Assembly: GCA_018398765.1 (NCBI GenBank)
Contig: JAHBMJ010003367.1
Coordinates: 1 to 10,000, forward strand
Reading direction: 5' to 3'
Origin: Chromera velia
Lineage: Eukaryota; Sar; Chromeraceae
DNA length: 10,000 nt
Every line of letters starts with the position of its first letter. The first letter of the stretch is position 1. Under the pieces are notes generated by a model. That model ran no database searches and was not told the DNA's origin. It worked only from the letters and a program-made list of their open reading frames with translations. Of the stretch, positions 1 through 8,938 are shown piece after piece. The position numbers and the translations under genes were made by a program.

Positions 1-46
1 CTTCCCCTGGTCAGAAGAAAAATGTCATTTTACTTTCGCGAAATCG

Positions 47-187
47 TTAGCACATTTTCTTCTTGCCCGAAAGAATATGACCGACTTCCAGCCTCTCCCT
101 CTGCCGTTTGCACCTCAGCTTGAGACCCTCAAAGTCTCTCTGCAGGGCGTCTCTTTCTGTCAGGAGGGCGCGGGCTGCCACCTCCAT
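47..187 (-). CDS. Coiled-coil protein, fourth and possibly last coding exon
   Basis: The acceptor is a pyrimidine-rich stretch ending TGTGCAG at 194-188, and the exon opens in phase 0 with MEVAARALLTERDALQRD. About 34 residues continue the coiled coil (FEGLKLRCKRQRERLE). After that the frame stays open to a TAA at 49-47 through a short basic tail ending GKKKMC, which would give a 46-residue final exon. Alternatively a donor at 85/84 (GAA|GTCGGT) or 81/80 (TCG|GTCATA) ends the exon earlier, and the gene continues beyond the window. Neither donor has the AAAG|GT context of the other three, so I lean slightly to the terminal-exon reading. The end coordinate is therefore uncertain; the start is well supported. 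Confidence 0.65.
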   Translation of the reverse strand: MEVAARALLTERDALQRDFEGLKLRCKRQRERLEVGHILSGKKKMC

Positions 188-647
188 CTGCACAGTTGAA
201 GAAAGAGTGTATGCCAACGAGGAAAACACAATGTGAATGATCTAACACGATAACCATTCTGAGATAGGGCTGCCACCTTCATCTAGAGGGAAAACGGTCT
301 CGGATCCCGTGAGCCTGGAGAACTAATGGGAGGGAAAGGCATTCATTGTTAGCGTAAAAACGAAGCCCGGAACTGGTGCGTGTGATAATTCTCATATGAG
401 ATGGCGAACTTGCTTTCACCTAGACTTTGATGTACTCGAGAAGACAGGCAGTTTACAGACTGTTCAAGAAGGACGAGAAATGAGCTGAAGGACGAACATC
501 ATATCCTCTCTCTGCCTCCGTTCAAAAACATACGTCTTCAAAAATCTTGTGCTGCATGCAGGAATCTCGATGGAGACACCCATCTCGTGCGTGCCTTCCT
601 GCCCGAAAAAATCAAAGAAAGCAAAAAAAAAGAGAGAGCATTCATAC
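188..647 (-). other. Intron 3 of the coiled-coil gene (460 bases)
   Basis: It starts GTATGA and ends TGTGCAG on the minus strand. It has unremarkable mixed composition apart from an A-run at 623-631. I find no coding potential or repeat of note. Confidence 0.65.
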
Positions 648-714
648 CTTTTGCGCTTTTTTTGCCGTCTCCGTTGCTTCTTGCAGTTGCTTCTCGATCT
701 GGGCTCTCTTCGAC
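648..714 (-). CDS. Coiled-coil protein, third coding exon (67 bases)
   Basis: This is a short exon too small to appear as an open reading frame by itself. The acceptor is a pyrimidine-rich run ending TTCAG at 719-715, and the donor is AAAG|GTATGA at 648/647. One leading base completes the Arg codon left by the preceding exon; 22 full codons follow (AQIEKQLQEATETAKKAQK at the end). It closes in phase 0, as the ATG-initial reading of the next exon requires. The encoded segment continues the same heptad-like Glu/Lys/Leu/Ala pattern. All three donors in this gene share the AAAG|GT context, which strengthens the model. Confidence 0.7.
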
Positions 715-1064
715 CTGAACAGACACGGAAAGACAGATGCATGCACACACAAATTGCGAGGAAGAAGACAGCATGATTCTGTCGGGATCGTTGCTGATTT
801 CAATCCTTGTACAACAATCTAAACAGATGCGCAGACACACAGGTGTGTTGCTTGACTCAAGAGAGAAAACGATCAGACAAGAAAGAGAAAATGAGAAGTG
901 CTTGCAGGGACACAAACTAGAGACATCTCTGTCTTTCTTCCTCCCTCTCCCCCTCACCCCCCTTCTCTCTATCTCTGTGCGTGTGATATGTGTGTGTGTG
1001 TGTGTGCGTGTGTGTTTCCTTTCATGGTAGTGTTTTATACAGTGCATTGCAAAAAAGCACACAC
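715..1064 (-). other. Intron 2 of the coiled-coil gene (350 bases)
   Basis: It starts GTGTGTG and ends TTCAG on the minus strand. It contains a (TG)n microsatellite (about 989-1014, plus strand) next to a long CT-rich stretch (931-977). Open frames on both strands are low-complexity artefacts of these repeats. Confidence 0.7.
985..1014. repeat. (TG)n microsatellite
   Basis: TG dinucleotide run, interrupted once by C, within intron 2 and close to its minus-strand donor. Confidence 0.9.
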
Positions 1065-1304
1065 CTTTCCTGATTGAGTAGGGACTCTTTCCTGTTGGCC
1101 CTCAATTGAAGTTTTTCGATCTCCATCTCCGCGTCCTGCCTCTTCTGTGTTTCTGTCTCCTTCTCCTGCCTCTCCACCTCCCTCTCTCGCCTCTCCACAG
1201 CCAGCTCGTGTCTTACACACCTCAGTTGCTCCACTAGAGACACATGTCTCTCTTCAAATCTGTCGTGGTCACGAAGGAGGGCCTCCAGAGTGCACGCACA
1301 TTTC
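1065..1304 (-). CDS. Coiled-coil protein, second coding exon
   Basis: This 240-base exon lies between an acceptor ending CAG at 1307-1305 and a donor AAAG|GTGTGT at 1065/1064. It takes one base to complete the split Arg codon from the previous exon and ends two bases into another Arg codon, so the phases agree on both sides. The 79 full codons contain no stop. They read as an almost uninterrupted charged coiled coil, for example RREREVERQEKETETQKR, with Leu spaced in heptad-like fashion (LEALLRD, LVEQLR, IEKLQLR). A CACT segment near its start is unusual for a coiled coil and may mark a break in the helix. No catalytic motif is visible. The reading is supported by composition and splice phase, not by homology. 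Confidence 0.75.
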
Positions 1305-1654
1305 CTGCGTACACATACAAAAGTTTCACTTATTTACATTCGTCAAGGTAACGAAACTCCGCAATGACAGGCTGTGTTTCTGCATGCAAAGGCTTGCATT
1401 GACGTTTCCGCATACGGGCGCCATGTCCGAGAAGGTCGGCACAGGCAGGAGTGAATCGATAGAGCACGGGGGTAAAATGTATTTTTTTCGCATCTGCCGT
1501 GTCTCATTCTGGGTTGGGATGCAGATTTTTTTCTTCTTTCTTTTGCAGGAACTAAGTATATATACATTCAGCCTGTACACTTGATTAGGAGTTCTGATCT
1601 GCGACGAAATCTGCCGCAGCAACAACGAAAAGAAAGAAAGAAAGAAAGAGCTAC
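1305..1654 (-). other. Intron 1 of the coiled-coil gene (350 bases)
   Basis: It runs from GTAGCT to CGCAG on the minus strand. A (GAAA)n tract on the plus strand (1627-1649) gives a pyrimidine (CTTT)n run directly after the donor. Plus-strand open frames here carry no recognisable domain. I see no gene inside it. Confidence 0.7.
1627..1649. repeat. (GAAA)n microsatellite
   Basis: Tandem GAAA units immediately inside intron 1, five bases from the minus-strand donor. Confidence 0.9.
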
Positions 1655-2025
1655 CTTTCAACTTCCGCTTTTGCAACTGCTGCGTTGTGTTGCGTAATTT
1701 CCCTGTCCCTCCGTAGAGCACCCATGTCTTCTCTGAGCCTCTGGATTTCTCCTTGAAGGGTGTCGAGGCAGACCGTGGAGGCGAGTGGGGAGGCTTTTGC
1801 ACTTCTCTGGAGAGAGTGGGAGGTGTTGAGAGGGGACCCTAAACCCGGCAGAAGCAAAGGGGAGTGACAGACGGAGTCCGAATGCTCCTTTTGGCCCTCT
1901 CTGGGTGGAGAGCTTTTTGGGGACTTTATCTTGCTCGAATGCTGCTGGTGTGTTGGGAGGAGGGCGTTGGGTGGGATGGTTCTCTCCTCCCATGCTTGCC
2001 GCTGCGGTGGGCGACTGTTTGTCAT
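1655..2025 (-). CDS. Coiled-coil protein, first coding exon (start codon to first intron)
   Basis: I do not recognise this gene. The proposed first coding exon starts at an ATG at 2025-2023 with a purine at -3. An in-frame TGA lies a little upstream, so the open frame cannot extend far past 2058. The first ~85 residues are low-complexity, rich in Ser, Pro, Gln and Arg, and look disordered. From about residue 90 the sequence turns into a charged Leu/Glu/Arg coiled coil (LQGEIQRLREDMGALRRD). The exon ends in AAAG|GTAGCT at 1655/1654, in phase 2, which matches the single leading base of the next exon. All four exons join without a stop, giving about 272 residues if the last exon runs to its TAA. 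A structural or scaffold role is plausible, but no family can be named. A possible splice acceptor (pyrimidine run then CAG, 2083-2081) would make the exon's first part 5' UTR. Confidence 0.7.
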
Positions 2026-2352
2026 CTCGTCTGGCCGGCTCTTCCGTGTCCTTTTCAAAACAAATCACGGCAACTCTTCGCTGAGGACAGAAAAAGTGAA
2101 AACAAAGTGGGGATACTCATTGCGTCAGTCTACTGCCACATGTCATCAAGAAAGAGATGCAAAAAAACAATCCCATTCTGGCCCTGCATGTGTACCGATT
2201 CTGATTGCAAGATTGCCAAATGTTGCAGACTGACGGACACGCAGTTACGAGACGTGCGTGTGTGGCGAAACCAATCCCATCGGGGCAAGCTTGCGCGAAC
2301 TCGCCGTATACATTAATCTCTGTGACTACAAACTCCCATATATATATAAGGT
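2026..2352 (-). promoter_or_regulatory. Putative 5' UTR and promoter region of the coiled-coil gene
   Basis: No convincing coding sequence is visible on either strand; the plus-strand open frames overlap the minus-strand exon and lack domains. On the minus strand a good acceptor-like sequence (TTTTTCTGTCCTCAG, 2095-2081) suggests a spliced 5' UTR. A TATATATA run at about 2339-2348 would suit a core promoter for transcription leftward. Both are position-based inferences. Confidence 0.3.
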
Positions 2353-2690
2353 GCAGCTCCTTGCCTTTTCAGCTCGATACTTTGCCTGTTCACCTCGATC
2401 GATGTACACAGAAATATACGCGTCTGCATGCATATATACAAGCATATACACATGCATGCATGCAATCAATTAAGCCATCTATAGATAGGTACGTATTGAA
2501 CATAAATTATGCATGATTATGTATACGCATTCATGCATGCACGCACGTTTAACTATATATATACGTATACGTGTATATAATTCTCAAACAACTGTTGTTT
2601 GTTGGATGCATGTTGCATGAGCCTCTCTTATCGCCTCTCCGGGCGTGTTGCATGAGCACATGCATGCATGCATGATACTATATATGCACA
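2338..2690. repeat. TA- and ATGCAT-rich low-complexity region
   Basis: This AT-rich stretch is dense in TATATA and in the self-complementary words ATGCAT, GCATGC and GTATAC (for example 2426-2464, 2511-2544, 2555-2580, 2660-2674). It includes a 12-bp direct repeat, TGTTGCATGAGC, at 2611-2622 and 2646-2657, and a near-perfect palindrome at 2585-2601. I see no gene here. Confidence 0.7.
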
Positions 2691-2701
2691 AGATTGAACG
2701 C

Positions 2702-2880
2702 GCCGCGACCGGAACGCCGCGGCACGCGGATTGCGCGCTTGACAGCGCGCTGGGGAGATGCGGGTGGGCCGAAAAGCTTGCCTGGTCATGGCAAGAATAT
2801 CATGGTCGGTCGACCATGAATAGAGACGGCACCTGCATTAAGGTGCATAGATCGAGGCCTTGTGGTGCTCTACAGGAGCA
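2702..2880 (+). ncRNA. Candidate structured RNA: cluster of six short hairpins
   Basis: Six perfect inverted repeats follow each other: 2702-2707/2718-2723 (GCCGCG), 2733-2738/2745-2750 (GCGCGC), 2777-2782/2790-2795 (CTTGCC), 2800-2807/2812-2819 (TCATGGTC), 2829-2834/2841-2846 (GCACCT) and 2866-2870/2876-2880 (TGCTC). Loops are 4 to 10 bases. The block begins GC-rich in an otherwise AT-rich neighbourhood. A TATATAT box lies at 2679-2685, and T5 runs lie at 2912-2916 and 2931-2935, as expected for an RNA polymerase III unit of about 200 bases. It matches no RNA family I recall (not tRNA, 5S, U1-U6, SRP or RNase P by their conserved boxes). The strand is assumed from the TATA and T-run placement. 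It could equally be an old repeat or a decayed element. An open frame across it looks non-protein. Confidence 0.3.
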
Positions 2881-2889
2881 TTTCATTAC

Positions 2890-3023
2890 ATGACTTGGCC
2901 CCTTAGAGTTCTTTTTCATTCTAGTTCAAATTTTTAAAGTAATAAATTGTATGACATAACGGAAAACTTTTAAAACAATCAATCAATCAATTAATCAATC
3001 AACCAATCCATTAATTACAATTA
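2890..3023. repeat. AT-rich flank with (AATC)n tract
   Basis: Mostly AT-rich sequence with a tandem CAAT/AATC tract at about 2977-3009. No gene. It is the left host flank of the retrotransposon, and similar AATC words resume after 8938. Confidence 0.85.
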
Positions 3024-3028
3024 ATGCA
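3024..3028. repeat. Target-site duplication, left copy (ATGCA)
   Basis: ATGCA directly precedes the left LTR and recurs directly after the right LTR at 8934-8938. Five bases is the usual duplication size for Ty3/gypsy integrases. The match could be stretched to AATGCAT, so the edge is uncertain by a base or two. Confidence 0.8.
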
Positions 3029-3372
3029 TAAGGAGGTAACGCCTCTTCTCCTAAGTGATCACACTTAGTTCAGTTAGATCTCTACTACGGAAAGTCTGTC
3101 AATTCAAGGTTCACTTCCAAACTGCTTCTAAAAGCTTTGTAAGCAACTGTTGTTTACTCAATCCAGGCTATATGCAGCTGACTGAATTAATTCCATTTTA
3201 TTTCTATTTTATTTAATTCTCTTCTAATACAGACTGGCATGGTGGCGCCTCCATGAGCTTGCGTGCGTGTGTTGGTCTCTGAGCTGCGGGCGTCCCGTGT
3301 GTCGGCGGTGCGCGTTAGTTTGGCTCACCCCGGGATTGGCCAGTCCCGTGGCTTGCCTCACTATGTTACGTG
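3029..3372 (-). repeat. 3' LTR (left copy)
   Basis: 344 bp, the same length as the right copy with no gaps and 325 identical positions. Its inner edge abuts the polypurine tract, and its outer edge abuts the target duplication. On the element strand it starts CACGTAAC where the other LTR has TGCGTAAC, so the canonical TG is lost. Both copies end TTA rather than the usual CA. It carries an inverted repeat CTAAGTG/CACTTAG at 3051-3068 and AATAAA words (minus strand) at 3197-3202 and 3208-3213. Confidence 0.97.
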
Positions 3373-3384
3373 CCCCTCCCCCTT
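3373..3384 (-). promoter_or_regulatory. Polypurine tract
   Basis: AAGGGGGAGGGG on the element strand, immediately next to the 3' LTR. Its role is to prime plus-strand DNA synthesis after resisting RNase H. Its position confirms the inner LTR boundary at 3372/3373. Confidence 0.85.
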
Positions 3385-3484
3385 GGAGCGTGTGTCCCAC
3401 GTGCTCTGTCCTTCTTTTCAGCTTTTCTGCGGTTAACTGCCAACCAAAATTGACTGTACAATTCCTGTCTATTCATTTTGATCG

Positions 3485-3643
3485 TCACTTGAATTCTTCG
3501 ATTTTCTCCTTTGCATTTCGGAGGTGGGAGGCTGGCTCCCATGACGCTTCACTCTCAGGGAACCCCACCCATTGCACGCGGTATTGGATTCCTCTGCCTC
3601 TTCTCCGAATACCGAGGACCTTTTCGACTTCATACTCTTTGTC
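3485..3643 (-). pseudogene. pol: pol: C-terminal chromodomain
   Basis: About 52 codons form a clear chromodomain ending at a TGA (3487-3485). It reads EYEVEKVLGIRRRGRGIQY, then RVQWVGFPESEASWEP and a closing helix NAKEKIEEF. The aromatic cage positions that bind methylated histone tails in HP1-type domains are occupied by Tyr (EYEVE), Trp (VQW) and Phe (VGF). In chromoviruses this domain guides integrase to particular chromatin. There is no start codon and a TAG lies only two codons upstream, so a simple open-frame scan misses it. The domain itself carries no break. Confidence 0.92.
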
Positions 3644-4179
<536 letters not shown>

Positions 4180-5000
4180 CTCAACGAGGCAACGGAAGGC
4201 CTCTTTGATTGTTCGATTCATGCGTTCTGCTGACCCTGGTGTATCGTGGTGTGCCGTCGTGGAGAACGACAGGTACGTGCCCGAGAGGGTGTGTAGGGTC
4301 TGCCAGAATCGAGACAGAAAACGGGGGTCTCTGTCACTGAGGATCGTACGCTGCCACCCCTTCTTTACTGTGACGTTTTCATAATATAGCCGGCCTGCCT
4401 GCTCTGCTGTTGCTGTTGTGTGGGTCCAGATCAGGCACACCCCTTTTGACAGAGAGTCAGTGACAACCATAAGATAGTCAAACTGTTTATTCCCGGAGGC
4501 GGGCAGTCCAACGAGGAAATCAATTTGAGTGACTTCCCATGGCCAGGGTGGTTAGGAACAGGGAGCGGTCAGAGGAGACCCGGTGGCGCTCGGCTGGGAG
4601 CTTTGCTTCTCTGGCAGGGATCACAGGCACGAACGAATCTGCGTACATCTCTCCATATCTGAGGCCAGAAGTATCTCTCTGCCATTCGACTGTAGGTTTT
4701 CTTGACCCCGAAGTGTGCACTCTCAGAAGATGAGTGGCTCTCCCAAATAAGAGCCGTGCACTGTGAGCGAGGGACACAAAGGCGGTCCCCTCGGAACAAC
4801 AGACCATCTCTTAGAGAGAGACCTTTCAAACTGGGCACCAGATGGGGGGAGAGGAGTTTGTTTGGGGAATTCTTCAGGTGAGCATGCACTGGGGCAAACC
4901 AGGGATCATTTGCATACTCCTTTCTGCAGCGCCTCTGCAGATTAACATCTCCCTCAACCTTCAAGGTTGTCCGGCACTGACGCTGTGCCCCTGCCCCCAA
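4180..5000 (-). pseudogene. pol: pol: integrase zinc-binding and catalytic core, two frame breaks
   Basis: The integrase inserts the DNA copy into the genome. The N-terminal HHCC zinc finger is complete: His 4736 and 4715, six residues apart (HSSSESAH), and Cys 4625 and 4616 (CDPC). A TGA at 4571-4569 and a frame change near 4540 separate it from the core. The core retains the DD35E triad: Asp in TQIDFLVGLP (4521-4519), Asp in ILSDRDPRF (4335-4333) and Glu in SAERMNRT (4227-4225), with exactly 35 residues between the last two. The usual HPQTDGQSE motif is altered to HHDTPGSAE. A second frame change between 4190 and 4171 leads into the C-terminal part. Confidence 0.94.
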
Positions 5001-5111
5001 AGAACGGGTCTCACCAACAACTGCCCCCTCATCCTCATACTCAGGTTCAAGCCCTGGGACCTCATCGTCGTCAGGACTGTCGGCCTGACTGACCGTCGGC
5101 GGGGTAGGTTA

Positions 5112-6570
<1,459 letters not shown>

Positions 6571-7230
6571 CTACACCTCCCTGCGGAAATCTGTATAATC
6601 ATCCGAATTAACCGGGTCATCAGGCGGGAAAGACAAGAGAGGCGGGGGCTTCTGTGTCGTGGCTCCTTGGATTTGGTTGACCTCTAGGGAGGAGAAAACG
6701 GAGGGAAGAGGGCAGACCTCAAGACGGTAGCACCAGAAGGTGGTAGATTCCTTCTTGGAAAGCCTACGGATCTCTCTGCAGGTTAGGGGCTCAGGCTCAG
6801 CCCCCGGAATGTGGTAGACTTCTGAGTCATACAGTGTGAACTGCGATCCAGAGGAAGAACGATCTACAGCGATGAAGAGAGACTTCGCTTCGAAATCGGG
6901 AAGGGGTTTGAAGGTCTCACAGAAGGGCATCCCCAGGACCACATCATAATCCTCGTCCAGATCAAGTACAGTCATGGTCAGGGGGGCTATGAAGTCCTGA
7001 ATTCTCAGATCGATGTCAGGCGCCTCCTATTGGACAGTAGTTGAAAGAGCCTGCATACCATCGAGACGGATGCCCCCTTTGCACGTGGAGGGCTCCAAGG
7101 CGGACAAACGGAACTTCCCAGCCTCAACGACTCTCTTGCTCACATAAATGGAGTCCGCCCCTGGATCCCAAAGGGCACGGATCAGGATGCCATTCGCTGT
7201 GCTGTAGAAGGTGATCAATTTACCCTTCCA
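6571..7230 (-). pseudogene. pol: pol: retropepsin-like aspartic protease, interrupted
   Basis: It is an aspartic protease of the Ty3/gypsy type, which would cleave Gag-Pol. The active-site region reads IRALWDPGADSIYVS, with the catalytic Asp at 7167-7165. The family motif is D-[ST]-G, so the Pro after Asp is atypical and could reflect a single T to C change. The second hallmark, DYDVVLGMPF, lies at about 6951-6922, followed by a Pro/Asp-rich stretch typical of these proteases. A TAG at 7029-7027 lies between the two hallmarks, and another at 6573-6571 separates the protease from reverse transcriptase. All three parts share one frame. The Gag-protease boundary is not marked by any sequence I can see. 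Confidence 0.85.
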
Positions 7231-7399
7231 GCCTGTCCTGCCCCCAGTCGTGGAGTACATCCCTCTCGGGGGTGCATTGTGCTGCTGGCGCTGTGACCAC
7301 TGGGGAGGGTTCCACTGGAACTGCAGTGGTGGACACAGTCCAGGGGGAGGCGTAAGCCCCTGCGGGATGACTAGATTCCCCCATTGCCCCTGCACTGAA

Positions 7400-7572
7400 C
7401 TACCATAGTGCTGCTGCACCCCACTCTGCAGGTTGTGCATGCGTCCTTGACCTCCGTAGAAATTTCTCTGACCCCCGTAACCCCTAGGACCCTGTTGTTG
7501 CTGTTGCTGCTTGCGGTTCCTACACTGGCGTGCAGAGTGTCCCACCGCATGATAATTGAAGCACCTATTCTC
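7400..7572 (-). pseudogene. gag: gag nucleocapsid: defective zinc knuckle and basic Gln/Gly tail
   Basis: This is the C-terminal part of Gag, which packages the RNA. The zinc knuckle CX2CX4HX4C is readable as C (7563), Y (7554), H (7539), C (7524): the second cysteine is a Tyr (codon TAT, one G to A step from TGT). Zinc binding is therefore probably lost. A basic Gln-rich run (RNRKQQQQQQ) and Gly/Arg-rich repeats (GPRGYGGQRNFYGGQGR) follow. A TAG at 7575 precedes the knuckle. The frame continues into the protease without a shift. Confidence 0.85.
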
Positions 7573-7599
7573 CTAAATGTGCCTCTTGATCTCATCTTA

Positions 7600-8470
7600 G
7601 GAAAGGGAATAAATTCGGGAGATTCGGTTGAGATCCATCGGGACGGGCCTATTGTTCGATTGGGACTGAGGTCGCAAAGGCAGGTGCGAATCACTTCCGA
7701 ATCGCCCGTCTCTGCCCTGGCCCCCGTAGTCTTTCTTTCTCCCCCCACTCAACAGCTGCTCGGCCTCCTCTGCATCCTTCATCGCAGCATCGAGACTGTC
7801 AGGCTTCCTTCTCCTCACTTCCTTCCTCCCCTCATCAGATTCTGGAAGGCCCTGAATATAGTCGTACATCAAATTGATCTCACTCATATCAACGATTCCT
7901 TCTGCAATATCGTTGAATCAGACAGAGTACTTGTGAACCCCCTCATTGCCCTGACAACGGACGTTCAAGTCTGTCTATTTATTGGGATCGGGGAAATGCT
8001 CGGACAGACGGGTGAAGAGATCTTCTACGTTGACAAAAGGAGAGGCGGACCTCTACGTCTTGTCATACCATTGCTTGAGGAATCAGAAGAAGTATTAACG
8101 CACCGACCCTAACTGCTTCGACACCTGAATGTCTGAGAGCTGTATGTATTCCCTCATATCCGCGACCCAACCTTCGAGCAACTTCCGGTCCCCATGAAAC
8201 ACCGGCGGCTCTTTCGCCTTAAAGTTCTATGAAGTTCAACCGCTGGAGAGGCGGAGAAGTCGGCTATTGATTCATCTGCTGCTGCTGCTGCTGTTCTGGT
8301 GTCTGCTACTGCTGTTGATAGATTGGGCCCCCATCGGTGGCTGTTTATTACTGCTGTGCTCCCAGAGCGTCCATCTGTTGTTGCTGAAGTTGTTGCGTCT
8401 GCTGCACCTGGATCATCTGCTGCTGCATGAACTGCTGCCCCTCCAGCAATTGCTGCAGAATCTGCTCTAT
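7600..8470 (-). pseudogene. gag: gag: Gln-rich N-terminus and capsid domain, degraded
   Basis: The N-terminal part (about 8470-8240) is a Gln-rich tract (QQLLEGQQFMQQQMIQVQQ) in one frame with four stops (8350-8345 two TAA in tandem, 8308, 8266). No ATG opens it; an ATA at 8470 could be a lost start codon, and the first in-frame ATG is internal. At 8221-8240 a near-duplicated ten-base unit shifts the frame. The capsid follows with recognisable Ty3/gypsy Gag features: EPPVFHGDRKLLEGWVADM, FTRLSEHFPDPNK, and MSEINLMYDYIQGLPES. Five stops interrupt it (8097, 8085, 8055, 7977, 7920), and another at 7599 ends the stretch. Gag would build the cytoplasmic virus-like particle around the element RNA. 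The product cannot be made from this copy. The opposite strand has a long open frame here that is only the shadow of gag. Confidence 0.85.
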
Positions 8471-8571
8471 CGAGAGAGAGTCTTGGGAGAAGAAAGGAAT
8501 TCACTTGCCAAGAAAGAAGATGACTGTTACAATATCAAACCGAGCAACAGAGGTTCTGGAGAGATCAACCA

Positions 8572-8587
8572 GGCTCTGTTGCTACCA
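8572..8587 (-). promoter_or_regulatory. tRNA primer-binding site
   Basis: Two bases after the 5' LTR the element strand reads TGGTAGCAACAGAGCC. TGG complements the tRNA CCA end. The stretch resembles the initiator-Met site used by many chromoviruses (TGGTATCAGAGCC, from memory), with a T to G change and two extra bases. The tRNA of this host would have to be known to settle the identity. Confidence 0.75.
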
Positions 8588-8589
8588 CG

Positions 8590-8933
8590 TAAGGAGGTAA
8601 CGCCTCTTCTCCTAAGTGATCGCACTTAGTTCAGTTAGATCTCTACTACAAAAAGTCTGTTAGTTCAAGGTTCACTTCCAAACTGCTTCTAAAAGCTTTG
8701 TAAGCAACTGTTGTTTACTCAATCCAGGCTATATGCAGCTGACTGAATTAATTCCATTTTATTTCTATTTTATTTAATTCTCTTCTAATACAGACTGGCA
8801 TAGCGGCGCCTCCATGAGCCTGCGTGCGTGTGTTGGTCTCTGAGCTGCGGGCGTCCCGTGCGGCGGCGGTGCGCGTTAGTTCGGCTCACTCCGGGATTGG
8901 CCGGTCCCATGGCTCGTCTCGCTATGTTACGCA
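8590..8933 (-). repeat. 5' LTR (right copy), with promoter and polyadenylation signals
   Basis: 344 bp. On the element strand it begins TGCGTAACATAG. It has a GC-rich first part containing a CCAAT box (8900-8896), then an AT-rich part with AATAAA words at 8758-8763 and 8769-8774, and it ends CCTCCTTA. In an intact element this LTR would drive transcription of the genomic RNA, and the other copy would supply polyadenylation. Short inverted repeats GTAAC/GTTAC lie near both ends. Compared with the left copy it keeps more CpG sites. Confidence 0.96.
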
Positions 8934-8938
8934 ATGCA
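8934..8938. repeat. Target-site duplication, right copy (ATGCA)
   Basis: Matches 3024-3028 at the other end of the element. The host sequence beyond it (CAATCAATTACAATC) resembles the sequence before the left copy. Confidence 0.8.

Noticed and set aside
538-1062. 174-codon minus-strand open frame
   Set aside because: It runs mostly through introns 2 and 3 with His/Thr repeats from the TG microsatellite. The splice-supported frame is different.
1864-2316. 150-codon plus-strand open frame
   Set aside because: It overlaps the splice-consistent minus-strand exon and shows no recognisable domain.
2589-2600. 12-base word CAACTGTTGTTT shared by the flank and the LTR (3144-3155)
   Set aside because: A few such 12-base matches are expected by chance in 10 kb.
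2645-2893. 82-codon plus-strand open frame over the hairpin cluster
   Set aside because: GTG start, no domain, and composition explained by the inverted repeats.
7408-8112. A 234-codon plus-strand open frame
   Set aside because: It lies antisense to gag, whose capsid and zinc-knuckle motifs are clear on the minus strand. Leu-rich low-complexity translation with no domain.
8563-8574. Fragment of 18S rRNA (CCTGGTTGATC resembles its 5' end)
   Set aside because: Only about 11 bases match, and the position is explained as the primer-binding site region.
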